From JAWVFM01 sp038237625 (lineage in GTDB: Bacteria > Actinomycetota > Thermoleophilia > Solirubrobacterales > 70-9): DNA of 64,000 nucleotides. The notes beneath the pieces were generated by a model. It saw only the letters and a list, made by a program, of their open reading frames with translations, made no database searches and was not told the origin of the DNA. Each line of letters opens with the position of its first letter. The first letter of the stretch is position 1. The stretch lies in NCBI GenBank assembly GCA_038237625.1, contig JBBRYM010000007.1:1-64000 (forward strand), read 5' to 3'. The position numbers were made by a program, and so were the translations under genes. This document shows positions 31,875-40,498 of this stretch, piece by piece.

Positions 31875-32795
31875 GTGGAGATCCACGTCGCCTGCAGCAC
31901 CGACGATCGCTACGTGGCGCACAGCGCGGCGATGATCCACTCCGTCCTGTCCCACCGCGGGGAACGCCGCGTAATCGTGCATTACCTCCACGACGAGAGC
32001 GTTCCGGCGGACAAGCTGACCAAGCTAGAGGGGATGACCGCCGCGATGGGCGGCACGCTCGACTCGATCCTCGTGCCGCCCGAGCTGACCGAGGGCCTGC
32101 CGGAGTGGGAGTACATATCGCGCACGATGTGGTTTCGAATCTTCTTACCCGACCTGCTCCCGGCGGTCGCACGCGTCCTTTATCTGGATTGCGACTGTCT
32201 TGTCCTGAAGCCTCTCGACGAGCTCTTCGCAACGGACCTCGACGACGCCTACGTCGGATCCGTGGCCAACGTCCCGCCGCTGCACGACCTGGGACGAATC
32301 GCGAGTCTCGGCATCGACGATCCCCGGGATTACTTCAACAGCGGGGTACTGCTTCTGAACCTGGATTGCATGCGACGCGACCGGTGCGCAGAGCGCCTTC
32401 GCGAGTTCGGTGTCGCGAACAAGCGGAATCTCGTCTTGCCAGATCAGGACACGCTCAATGTCATCCTCGGTGAGCGTCGCCGAGACTTGCATCCGCGGTG
32501 GAATGCCATGACCAGCCTCTCCGAATGGTCGTGGAGCATCTACGCGTATGGTTCTCGCGCCCGCGAAGAAGCTCGAGACCGGCCGGCCATCCGCCATTTC
32601 GAGGGCCCGCCGATCTTGAAGCCATGGCATGTGCTGAACGAGGACCCGCTGAGGGACACCTACTTCGCCCACCGGGCCGGGACCCCGTGGCCCACCGTGC
32701 GCCTGGAGGGCCGGACAGTGGCGAGCCAGGCGCGAGTCGCCTTACGCCGGCCCGTCCGGGCAGCTCGACGGGCGTGGCTGCGCATTAGGCGTTGA
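31875..32795 (+). CDS. GT8 family glycosyltransferase
   Basis: In this 306-residue GT-A retaining transferase, EIHVACSTDDRYVAHSAAMIHSV (quoted in part) is the LgtC-like nucleotide-binding start. The D-x-D region is VLYLDCDCLVLKPLDELF. YFNSGVLLLNLDCMR and LPDQDTLNVIL with PRWNAM are the usual GT8 acceptor and catalytic segments. It probably adds galactose or glucose. The basic C-terminal tail may bind membrane. GTG start 3 bp after the previous stop. Its end overlaps the convergent methyltransferase gene by 11 bp. Confidence 0.9.
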   Translation: MEIHVACSTDDRYVAHSAAMIHSVLSHRGERRVIVHYLHDESVPADKLTKLEGMTAAMGGTLDSILVPPELTEGLPEWEYISRTMWFRIFLPDLLPAVARVLYLDCDCLVLKPLDELFATDLDDAYVGSVANVPPLHDLGRIASLGIDDPRDYFNSGVLLLNLDCMRRDRCAERLREFGVANKRNLVLPDQDTLNVILGERRRDLHPRWNAMTSLSEWSWSIYAYGSRAREEARDRPAIRHFEGPPILKPWHVLNEDPLRDTYFAHRAGTPWPTVRLEGRTVASQARVALRRPVRAARRAWLRIRR

Positions 32796-34230
32796 CAGCC
32801 ATCCGAGCCGTGTAGTCGATTCGGTGGAGCAAGAGGGGGGGCCGGTCTGCGAAGTACTCGTCCACGGCGCGCCGGCATCCCTGCCAATGACCGTAATCGT
32901 CCACGATCAGGACCCCGTTCTTGCCGAGTCGCGGGAAGAGATGGACCAGCTCGTGACGCGTTGACTCGTACCAGTCTGTGTCGAGCCGGAGCAGGGCGAT
33001 CTCTCGGGGCATCGTCGCGGGAATCGTCTCCTCGACGGGACCACGCACGAAATGCAGGCGCTCCTCGGGGTACCCGGTGTCGTTCAAGAGGGCGCGCACC
33101 TTGTCCTCGTTGAAGACCCCGGGGTCGAAGTGCGGCCAGGGCTGCGCCCCGCGGCTCTCGGCCTCGCGCCAGGTTTCGATGGCGGGAGGATCGATCGGCG
33201 AGGTATCGCTATCGGTCGGCGGGGTCATCCCGTCGAACGTGTCGTAGAGGTAGATATCGCGGTCCTCGCGTCCGAGATCCTGAAGGGTCAGGATCATGGC
33301 GAGAACGGAGCCGCCTAGCCAGACGCCGCACTCGACAAACGCTCCCGGGAGGTTCCGCTCGTCGCAGTAGCGGACGGCGTCCACAAGCGCCTTCAGGCGC
33401 GTATACCCGGTCATCGTGTGCGGAAAAGCGCGCCGGAGGATCTCGTCGTGCTCGTTTGGAGGATTGACATCCGCAACTCGGGGCTTGGCATCACGCTCTG
33501 AAGCGGGACCAGGCGAATTGGAGAGACGGCGGACGAGCCGGTTTCGGATCCCCGCACTCCGCCTACCTCCGCTGCGGACGGGCTGCGGCGACACATCGGC
33601 CTGGTGCTCCCTGATGTAGTCGGCCAGATAAGGGTCCAGCTCTTCTCCCGAGACGAAGACCCGCTCTTCGCACCTGAAGCTGTCCTCCCACCAAAGGACC
33701 TGAACCCTTGCTTCGGCTGGCAGCGCCTCCTGGAATCCGGGAGGGAAGTGATCGGAGCTGCGGTTGTGAAGGACGTGATGCTTGAAGACGAACTCGATGG
33801 CCCCGTCCTCGATCTCGATGAGCCAGCGGTGGTGGCCCCAGCCGACCCACGGCCCCTGGAATCCGTACGACTGCTCCTCCAAGCGGGAGGGAACCTCGAT
33901 ATAGCCGGCCTTTGCGATCCGGATCATTTCGGAGCAGACGAAAATTGGATCCCGGATGTCCTCGAGCGTATGCGAGCAGATCACGAAGTCCAGCTCCTTG
34001 TCGGCAAAGGGGTACGGCTCGCGATCGCAGATGTCTCGCTGAATCCACCTGTCGGGACTCAAGCGCTCCTCGGCGGGCCCGTCGGCACCGTATAGCCCCC
34101 TGGTCTCGTAGGGCATGAGGTCCATGACCCAGTCAGCCCGAGTGAACGGTCGTCCCCACCCCCCGATGTCGAGGACAACATCATCGTCGCCCAAGCGATC
34201 GAGGATGCGCGCTGCGCTCGTACTCAGCAT
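32785..34230 (-). CDS. Two-domain methyltransferase: class I domain fused to TylF/MycF-type domain
   Basis: In this 481-residue protein, residues ~1-215 form one SAM domain (VVLDIGGWGRPFTRADWVMD, KELDFVICSHTLEDIRDP). After a ~45-residue basic/Pro-rich linker, residues ~265-481 form a TylF/macrocin O-methyltransferase domain: MTGYTRLKALVDAVRYC, GAFVECGVWLGGSVLAMI, YDTFDGMTPP, LLRLDTDWYEST, GVLIVDDYGHWQGCRRAVDEYF. ATG 34230 is chosen because it lies between the upstream stop (34256) and the first motif. The TylF half is paralogous to 48664-49479. It probably methylates two positions on one glycan. Confidence 0.87.
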   Translation of the reverse strand: MLSTSAARILDRLGDDDVVLDIGGWGRPFTRADWVMDLMPYETRGLYGADGPAEERLSPDRWIQRDICDREPYPFADKELDFVICSHTLEDIRDPIFVCSEMIRIAKAGYIEVPSRLEEQSYGFQGPWVGWGHHRWLIEIEDGAIEFVFKHHVLHNRSSDHFPPGFQEALPAEARVQVLWWEDSFRCEERVFVSGEELDPYLADYIREHQADVSPQPVRSGGRRSAGIRNRLVRRLSNSPGPASERDAKPRVADVNPPNEHDEILRRAFPHTMTGYTRLKALVDAVRYCDERNLPGAFVECGVWLGGSVLAMILTLQDLGREDRDIYLYDTFDGMTPPTDSDTSPIDPPAIETWREAESRGAQPWPHFDPGVFNEDKVRALLNDTGYPEERLHFVRGPVEETIPATMPREIALLRLDTDWYESTRHELVHLFPRLGKNGVLIVDDYGHWQGCRRAVDEYFADRPPLLLHRIDYTARMAVNA

Positions 34231-34255
34231 CGTTCGTAGAGCTCGCGCCGGCCAG

Positions 34256-35011
34256 TTATGCGAACCCGCGCATGACGGCTCGGAGACCCTTCCACGGACC
34301 CCCGGCGGTGGCCGGCAGCTCGAAGCGTCTACCAACCTCCACCCGGTCGAAACCCACCGCCAGCATCATCCGCTCCAGCGCTGCCTCGCTGAGCAGCCAC
34401 CACTGGAAATAATCGATCCCGTCGAACTCGACGAGCGGGCGACGGCGTCTCAACCTGGACCGGCGGATTGGCGTGCAGATGATGGCGCTTCCCCGGCAGA
34501 CCGAGAGCATCCGCTGCAGGGCCGTCACCGGATCCTTTAGATGGATCAAGACGTCGCCACAGAAGACCAGATCGAACTCGCCGAGCGTGGAGTCCAGCTG
34601 ATACACGGAGCGCTCGATCCGCTGCACGGACGATCCGAGAGCTTCTTGGACAAGGGCGAACCTCTTCTCCTTAGTTTCATCGAGCGTCGGAGGGACGCGC
34701 GCGCGCCACAGGGGAGGCCAGTCGAGCTCATCAGGGCTCGACAGGTCCGCCGCGACGACCTCGCTGGCGCCGCGGCGCTCCATCTCAAACGCCCAGAAGC
34801 CGTCCATGGTTCCAACGTCGAGGCACCGGAGGCCCGAAAGGTCCTCCGGCACCAGGTACCGATCAACGGCAGGCCGATGGTCGAACATGCCCGGCGTAAC
34901 CACTCCCGGAGCGAGCTCAATCGTGTGGTACCAGGGAAAGGACGAGACCTCGTCCAACAGCGGGTGGTCCCCCGTTTGGTCAATCTCCTGCTGAAACTGA
35001 GAGTCAGTCAT
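34256..35011 (-). CDS. SAM methyltransferase, CmoB/DUF1698-like
   Basis: This 251-residue protein has the WYHTIELAPGVVTPGMFDHR entry segment, LRCLDVGTMDGFWAFEMERRG (motif I), EFDLVFCGDVLIHLKDPVTAL and FQWWLLSEAALERMML. This family pattern recurs in the 40499-41350 gene. It is related to the tRNA carboxymethyltransferase-like group, but in glycan loci it most likely acts on sugars. It ends with TAA 25 bp before the double-domain methyltransferase and follows the O-antigen-ligase gene on the same strand. Confidence 0.83.
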   Translation of the reverse strand: MTDSQFQQEIDQTGDHPLLDEVSSFPWYHTIELAPGVVTPGMFDHRPAVDRYLVPEDLSGLRCLDVGTMDGFWAFEMERRGASEVVAADLSSPDELDWPPLWRARVPPTLDETKEKRFALVQEALGSSVQRIERSVYQLDSTLGEFDLVFCGDVLIHLKDPVTALQRMLSVCRGSAIICTPIRRSRLRRRRPLVEFDGIDYFQWWLLSEAALERMMLAVGFDRVEVGRRFELPATAGGPWKGLRAVMRGFA

Positions 35012-35050
35012 CGTTCGCTGCCCCGCAGGGCCCGCAAAGCCTACGCGGTC

Positions 35051-37402
35051 CTATCTCTCCAGGCAGGCCAGGGCAGCAAGAGCATCAGTGTCTGTGGCAG
35101 ACACCGCGTAGGAGGCCGGGTTCAGCCCCGTACCGGCCGGCGAGGCGCTCCTGGCGGCCTCGTTCAGCGGAACCACCGTTCCTTGGCCCGAGGTGTACGA
35201 GACCCGGTCCGCCACCCAGAGGGCGGGGCCGCTACCCGTGGCTGCGGCTACGTAGTAGATCTCCGGTCGGGCTAACGAACGAACAACCGCGAACTGCGAC
35301 AGCCCGCTCGCGAGCGCGGCGATCAGCGGCGGTGGAGCGGCGAGGCAGGAGGCGGAGGAGACAAGCGCGCCCGTGTTGCCGCACACGAGCGGGCCGAGGA
35401 CTAGGCAGCCCGGCGTTGCGGCACGGCGAAACTCCTCGAATGATCCATACGGCCGATAGACCCGGTTGAAGTCGTTCGCGCGCCTGAAGTCGGCCCGCGC
35501 GGCCGAGTCGTCACCGAGCTCGAGCTCGACCTGCGAGAGCTGCAGGAGCTGGCGCCAGTCGGCCGGCTCGTTCTTGATCGCCTCGCGGAGATCGTCGCGT
35601 GCTGCACTCAGACGCCCCTGGCGATCTTCGACGGCTGCGCGCTGCTCGTAGGGAGATGCAGCCCAGGGCGCGGCACCGACGGCGTCGTCGGCAAGAGTCC
35701 CGGCCTCAGCGGTCTGACCCGCGCGAAGGGCGGCCTCCGACTGGCCTTCGCGCGAGGAGGAGACCATGCCGGGGACGAGGACCAGGGCCGACGCCATACC
35801 AACCGCGAGGATGGAAGCCCGACTACGCGTCCACGACAAGCGCCCCTTCCTCCGTTGGATAAGGGCCGAGGCCGCCACCGCCAGAGCGCCGATGCCGAGG
35901 ACTCCCACGGCCGTCTCCTCCCACAGCCAGTCGACGCCGGCCTGGATCAGGAAGACGATCCCGGCGGCGCACATCGCCGTTGTGGCAGCCACGTCCGACG
36001 ATCGTTGGGCCCGCGCGCGGGCGCGGAGCGCGAGGGCAAGCAACGAGCCGAGGAAGCAGACTAGGATAAGAAATCCCGGGAGACCGAGCTCCGCCAGCTC
36101 CTCGAGATAGAGCGAATGCGCGTCGCGTACGAACTCGTGGCCCTTTCCGTGGCGCGCCCACCAGAACTCAAAAGTGCCCGGGCCGCTGCCGCCCCACGGA
36201 TGCGCGTTGAAGTCGTCGAGCGCTGCGCTCCAGACGTCATGGCGCGTGCCGCCGGTGGTCGTCAGGCGCTCGGTCGGATTGCTGCTGTCGGCCGCCGTGC
36301 GCTGGTTCACGAACTGGTCCCAGCCGCGAGAGATCACGCCGTGTCCCCCGACGGCGATCGCCAGCGCGCTTGCGACCAGGACCACAGGCACCACGCGTCG
36401 GGCCAGCGGCGATGGAAGGCGGACGGCATCGATACGCGCCATCTGCGTGATCGCGGCGACGCCCGCGCAAGCAGCCGACGCGCACACGAGGGCGAGCAGG
36501 ACCGCCCCGCCGCCGGCGCTTCCGGTGGCGTGCGCAATCTCAGGCTTGCTTCGTACAAGCAGGATCAGCGCGCCGGTGGCGAGGAGTGCGGCCAGGCAGT
36601 GCACCGCCGCAGTCCAGCGATTGCGCGAGAGCGCCAGGCACGCCACGATGGCGGCAGCGGCCGAGGCGACTCCGCCGCGAGAGTAGGTCAGATACACGGT
36701 GAGGCCGGCGACCGGGGCGGAGGCGAGCCCCGCACATCTCATTGTGAACCGCGAGGAGTTCGCGCTCCAACTGAGACCCATCGCCAGCGTGATCGCGCCC
36801 CAGGCGCCCACCGCGTTCCAGTAGTTGAGGGGATAGCTGAGCCGATCCGTAGCGAAAAACAAGCTGACCGAATTCGAGAAGTGGCTCGGGGCCAGGCGCG
36901 AGGCGAGGGCCAGTAAGCAGACCCCGAGCGCGGCCGCACCCAGCCCCGCCGCCGCCGATCTCCACGTGTAGCGATTCAGCCCGAGGATTGCGAGGAACAC
37001 GATGCCGGCGTACGTAGCGATCCGGGCGACCTCCGCAAGCGTGTGCTCGCTGCTTCCCGTCCAGTTCAGGCTCAGCGTGCTGAGCGCGCCAAGCCCCAAG
37101 ATCGCGACGAGCGGCAGCACCTGCGGCCGACCAAGATGCCCGCGAGGAAGGACCCCGGCGGCCACAGCGATGGCGATGCCGATCCACAAGACAAGGCCCA
37201 CCTCCTGACGAACGACCAGGTCGTACCCGCCATTCCTCACGGCGAGGTAGAAGGGCAACGCTGCGGCGATCGCGAAGACCAGGGCGCGGCGAGCGACCAG
37301 CGCACGGGGCCTTGCCGTTCGCTCGCCACCGCCCCCAGGGCCGGTGCGCAGATGTCTCGCCTGACCGCTGAGACTCGGCTGTACACTCACAACATCGGTC
37401 AC
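35051..37402 (-). CDS. O-antigen ligase/polymerase-type membrane protein with TPR-like C-terminal region
   Basis: This 783-residue protein has a basic cytoplasmic N-terminus (1-~38), then about 12 or more membrane helices. It carries the Wzy_C/O-antigen-ligase features YLTYSRGG and, in the large external loop, GGTRHDVWSAALDDFNAHPWGGSGPGTFEFWW and DAHSLYLEELAELGLPG (each quoted in part). After the membrane part, residues ~560-650 carry TPR-like repeats (QTAEAGTLADDAVGAAPWAA, EQRAAVEDRQGRLSAARDDL). The last ~130 residues are of unknown type and contain several Cys. It should polymerise or transfer glycan on the outer face of the membrane. GTG start. Confidence 0.86.
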   Translation of the reverse strand: MTDVVSVQPSLSGQARHLRTGPGGGGERTARPRALVARRALVFAIAAALPFYLAVRNGGYDLVVRQEVGLVLWIGIAIAVAAGVLPRGHLGRPQVLPLVAILGLGALSTLSLNWTGSSEHTLAEVARIATYAGIVFLAILGLNRYTWRSAAAGLGAAALGVCLLALASRLAPSHFSNSVSLFFATDRLSYPLNYWNAVGAWGAITLAMGLSWSANSSRFTMRCAGLASAPVAGLTVYLTYSRGGVASAAAAIVACLALSRNRWTAAVHCLAALLATGALILLVRSKPEIAHATGSAGGGAVLLALVCASAACAGVAAITQMARIDAVRLPSPLARRVVPVVLVASALAIAVGGHGVISRGWDQFVNQRTAADSSNPTERLTTTGGTRHDVWSAALDDFNAHPWGGSGPGTFEFWWARHGKGHEFVRDAHSLYLEELAELGLPGFLILVCFLGSLLALALRARARAQRSSDVAATTAMCAAGIVFLIQAGVDWLWEETAVGVLGIGALAVAASALIQRRKGRLSWTRSRASILAVGMASALVLVPGMVSSSREGQSEAALRAGQTAEAGTLADDAVGAAPWAASPYEQRAAVEDRQGRLSAARDDLREAIKNEPADWRQLLQLSQVELELGDDSAARADFRRANDFNRVYRPYGSFEEFRRAATPGCLVLGPLVCGNTGALVSSASCLAAPPPLIAALASGLSQFAVVRSLARPEIYYVAAATGSGPALWVADRVSYTSGQGTVVPLNEAARSASPAGTGLNPASYAVSATDTDALAALACLER

Positions 37403-37434
37403 GAGTCGTTCACGCTACCTATGAAGTCGCCACG

Positions 37435-37863
37435 TTGATCGCGTATTGCCTCTGCCGGCGGACGGGCTTGCTCCTCGCCGCTTCCCTGGCAGTCGCCATC
37501 GTACTTGCGCCGGCGTCGGCCAGGGCGGCGTGCGCGGTCTGCGACCAGTACGTGCCGCCCGGACACCATTCTCCGGGATTGCAAGGGTCCCCACCGGGGC
37601 CCGCACCGCGCGTCGCTACGAACACGGGCTCCCCAGGCCCAAGTGTCGGCACGCCGATCGCAACCCAGGAGCCCAGCGGTGCGAGCTTGGCCTCGTCCCC
37701 CCCCGACGCCGCTGAGAGCGGCGGCGGGTCCGTGCCCATTGTCGACTACCCCGCGACGCCGTTCGTTTGGTTCGTCCTCCTGGTCATCGGGGGAATGCTT
37801 TTCCTCTCGCTGGGGGCGCTCGGGCGACGCCTGCTTCGCGGCCGGCACGGCTCAGCGGCCTGA
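37435..37863 (+). CDS. Small Pro/Ser-rich secreted protein with C-terminal membrane anchor
   Basis: I do not recognise this 142-residue protein. It has a signal sequence (residues 1-~31, LLLAASLAVAIVLAPASARA), a short CAVCDQYVPPGHHSPG segment with C-x-x-C just after the cleavage site, and a ~60-residue Pro/Gly/Ser/Ala-rich spacer. It ends with one membrane helix (FVWFVLLVIGGMLFLSLGAL) and an Arg-rich cytoplasmic tail (RRLLRGRHG). That layout is like a wall-spanning or membrane-tethered surface protein. TTG start, divergent from the O-antigen-ligase gene with 32 bp between starts. It could share regulation with that gene or assist glycan export. Confidence 0.62.
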   Translation: MIAYCLCRRTGLLLAASLAVAIVLAPASARAACAVCDQYVPPGHHSPGLQGSPPGPAPRVATNTGSPGPSVGTPIATQEPSGASLASSPPDAAESGGGSVPIVDYPATPFVWFVLLVIGGMLFLSLGALGRRLLRGRHGSAA

Positions 37864-37880
37864 CTTCTGACGCGCGACTC

Positions 37881-38639
37881 ATGGGCGCCGCAGATCTCGA
37901 CGAAGGCGATTCCGAGCGGAAAACCCTCGCGGTTCACGCGGCGTTCGAGGAGTTGATCGACGGCGGGTGGGGCTTTCACGGCTGGACCGCCAACGACTCG
38001 CTTGAGATCGGACTCAGTCCGGAAGTGCTGAAGTTCATCGTCGAGCGAGTGCGGCCCGGCGACCGCACCGTCGAAACTGGCTCGGGGTACAGCACCGTTG
38101 CTTTCGCAATCGCCGGCTCGGAGCACACCGCTGTGTCGCCGGCGCCATGGGAGCACGAGCGAATCAGGCGCTGGTGCGACGAACGCGGCATTTCGCTGAG
38201 CAACGTCTCCATTCGCGAGGGCTTCTCGCAAGAGGTACTGCCGGGCCTAGGCCCCGAGTCGCTTGACTTCGTTTTGATCGACGGCGACCACTCCTTCCCC
38301 ACCGTATTCGTTGACTACTGGTACACGGCCAGCCGTCTTCGGCCGGGCGGCCTGCTGGTTGTGGACGACACGCAGATCCGGACCGGCGACGTGTTGTGCG
38401 AGTTCCTCGAGGCGGAGGCCGACACCGGCCGATGGCGGACCGAGTGCCGGTTCCCGACCACCGCTGTGTTCATGAAGATGACGGAGCAGCTGATCGATCT
38501 CCAAGGCTGGGCCGCACAGCCCTACTGCACGAAGCCGAGTTCCCGCGACGGGGCTTCGCTGGTGAACCGTTTCCGCCGCCGGCTCCGGTCGAGAACCCGG
38601 TTGCGTGAGCTCCGAAACCGGCTCCGCGGAACCGGCTGA
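37881..38639 (+). CDS. Class I SAM methyltransferase (Methyltransf_24 type)
   Basis: This 252-residue protein has GDRTVETGSGYSTVAFAIAGS (quoted in part) as motif I, LDFVLIDGDHSFPTVFVDYW and RLRPGGLLVVDDTQIRTGDV as the motif III/post region, and a basic C-terminus. It is related to the 58287-58985 gene. ATG 37881 is chosen, 17 bp after the small membrane protein gene; the frame stays open further upstream without homology. Probably acts on a glycan in the series with the GT2 gene downstream. Confidence 0.82.
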   Translation: MGAADLDEGDSERKTLAVHAAFEELIDGGWGFHGWTANDSLEIGLSPEVLKFIVERVRPGDRTVETGSGYSTVAFAIAGSEHTAVSPAPWEHERIRRWCDERGISLSNVSIREGFSQEVLPGLGPESLDFVLIDGDHSFPTVFVDYWYTASRLRPGGLLVVDDTQIRTGDVLCEFLEAEADTGRWRTECRFPTTAVFMKMTEQLIDLQGWAAQPYCTKPSSRDGASLVNRFRRRLRSRTRLRELRNRLRGTG

Positions 38640-38666
38640 CTCCCCGCGCCTCTACCCTCGCCCCCA

Positions 38667-39575
38667 ATGAGCATCCCTACGTCGGTCTCGATCGTGATCG
38701 TCAGCTGGAACCCTGGCGAGTACCTCCGCGCCTGCCTGCGGTCGCTGGTGGAACATCCCCCACTGTGCTCGTGGGACGCGGTCGTGATCGACAACGCGTC
38801 GAATGACGGCAGCGCCGAGAGAGCGCGGGCCGAGTTTCCGTGGGCAGAGGTAATCGTTAACGCCACCAACCGCGGGCTCGCAGCCGCCAACAACCAAGGC
38901 ATCGAGGCGTCGACGGGTGAGGCGATTCTGCTCTGCAACCCTGACGTCGTGTTTCGGGAGGGAAGCATCGACGCTCTGCTCGACCTCTTCGCGCGCCGTC
39001 CCAGGGCCGCGTTTGCGATCCCCAGACTGCTGCATCCAGACGGAACCCTACAGACGGGCACCGGCGACCTGCCAACCATCGGTGATGCCCTGCTCGGCCG
39101 ACGCTCGGCCTATCGTCGCGCCGCCGACGGAACGAGCCGAGCGTTTTGGTGGGACGGCTGGGCTCACGACGAGGAACGCCAGATCGGCCATGGCGCGGAG
39201 GCCGCGTATCTCGTGCGACGCTCGGCCCTGCCGGAGATCGGTCTTCAAGACGAGCGGTTCGAGCTCGACTGGGAGGGCATCGACTGGGCCGCTCGTGCAG
39301 CCGAGACTGGCTTGGAGGTCTGGTTCACGCCCCGATCGGAGATCGTTCACGCGGGTGGAGTGAGCATCAGCCAGGCCTCGACGCGTTGGGTGCTCACGAC
39401 ACACCGCGGTATGGCCCGCTATATGCGAAAGCACCATGGGCTTGCAGGGCTCCTCGTACAACCGGTGGTCTTCGCTCGTGCCGGCTTCAAGCTCGCAATG
39501 AAGCTCAAACCGGACTACGGGCGCGCGGGCCAGCCCACAGGCGAACCCAATACCGAGATATCACGCGAAACATGA
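38667..39575 (+). CDS. GT2 glycosyltransferase, rhamnosyltransferase-like
   Basis: In this 302-residue soluble GT-A transferase, VSIVIVSWNPGEYLRACL, VIDNASNDGSAERA, NATNRGLAAANNQG and the DxD-type ILLCNPDVVF are present. Also seen are AYLVRRSALPEIGLQDERFE and a C-terminal HHGLAGLL helix. This is the WbbL/RfbF-like group that adds rhamnose or similar to nascent glycans. ATG 38667; the stop overlaps the next ATG (ATGA). Confidence 0.88.
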   Translation: MSIPTSVSIVIVSWNPGEYLRACLRSLVEHPPLCSWDAVVIDNASNDGSAERARAEFPWAEVIVNATNRGLAAANNQGIEASTGEAILLCNPDVVFREGSIDALLDLFARRPRAAFAIPRLLHPDGTLQTGTGDLPTIGDALLGRRSAYRRAADGTSRAFWWDGWAHDEERQIGHGAEAAYLVRRSALPEIGLQDERFELDWEGIDWAARAAETGLEVWFTPRSEIVHAGGVSISQASTRWVLTTHRGMARYMRKHHGLAGLLVQPVVFARAGFKLAMKLKPDYGRAGQPTGEPNTEISRET

Positions 39576-40435
39576 GCCTTTTCGATCGACTGATCCGGAT
39601 GCTGCCGCTCTGGGCGAAGCGCCTGCTGAAGGCTGCGGCCGGGCCGGTCGATCGGCTCTGGATAGCGATCACTCGGCGCCACCATCCGGCCTCCCCGACT
39701 ATCCCCGGTCTGCGGCTCCGGTCGCGCGTTGGGGCGGGCTTTCGGCCATCCGAGTATCTGGGGGGAGGGTGCCAGATCGCTAGGGACTTGGAACCACTTC
39801 TGTCGGTTCTCGAGCCCGGCGCCAGGGTCCTCGACTTCGGCTGCGGCTGCGGGCGCGTCATGGTGCACGTGCTCCACGACCGACCCGACCTTGACTTCAC
39901 GGGTTGTGACGTGGATCCGGAGGCAATCGCCTGGGCATCTCGAAACATTCGATCGTCCCGCTTCTTCGTGAACCGATCCTCGCCCCCGTTGGGGGTTCCC
40001 AACGGGGCCTTCGACTTCGTGTATTCGATTTCGATCCTCACCCATCTGGACAGGGCGGCGCAGCTCGAATGGATCGAAGAGCTGCGGCGGGTGACATCCG
40101 AAGACGGGCGCGTTCTTGTCACAACCTGCGGTCGGCAGCTAATCGATCAGGCCCGGAGCGGCCGCGTGGCAAGCAACAGCGCGGATTTCACGCGACGCCT
40201 CCGAGAGCTGCCCGACCTCGATGACGTCGGCGAATTCTGCTTCGTTCCATACGTCAGAACCCGCGCAAACGACCGTGACTTCTCGGGCGTCCAGGGGGAG
40301 TATGGCCTGACGTTCCAAACTCCCGCTTACTCCGAACGGGCTTGGAAGCCGTGGTTCGACGTTGTGTCCGTCTCAGAAGGAGGTATCAACCACAGCCAGG
40401 ATGCTCTGCTCATGAAGCCCACGCCACCCCAGTGA
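39572..40435 (+). CDS. Class I SAM-dependent methyltransferase
   Basis: In this 287-residue protein a ~75-residue N-terminal region (MSLFDRLIRMLPLWAKRLLK) precedes ARVLDFGCGCGRVMVHVLHD (motif I), CDVDPEAIAWASRNI and GAFDFVYSISILTHLDRAAQ. The end is FDVVSVSEGGINHSQDALLM, a pattern shared by methyltransferases of glycan clusters. The start is fixed by the ATGA overlap with the GT2 gene. Substrate unknown. Confidence 0.83.
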   Translation: MSLFDRLIRMLPLWAKRLLKAAAGPVDRLWIAITRRHHPASPTIPGLRLRSRVGAGFRPSEYLGGGCQIARDLEPLLSVLEPGARVLDFGCGCGRVMVHVLHDRPDLDFTGCDVDPEAIAWASRNIRSSRFFVNRSSPPLGVPNGAFDFVYSISILTHLDRAAQLEWIEELRRVTSEDGRVLVTTCGRQLIDQARSGRVASNSADFTRRLRELPDLDDVGEFCFVPYVRTRANDRDFSGVQGEYGLTFQTPAYSERAWKPWFDVVSVSEGGINHSQDALLMKPTPPQ

Positions 40436-40483
40436 ACTGAGCGCGTCGCAGCCAGCGACTGGCAACGGCCGAGGTCCCCGACC

Positions 40484-40489
40484 TATAAT
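40484..40489 (+). promoter_or_regulatory. Perfect -10 box, probably for a leaderless mRNA
   Basis: TATAAT sits 9 bp before the ATG at 40499, so transcription would start within a few bases of the start codon. No Shine-Dalgarno sequence fits in between. The -35 region is weak. Leaderless transcripts are common in actinomycetes. Confidence 0.5.
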
Positions 40490-40498
40490 CGCGCGCCG

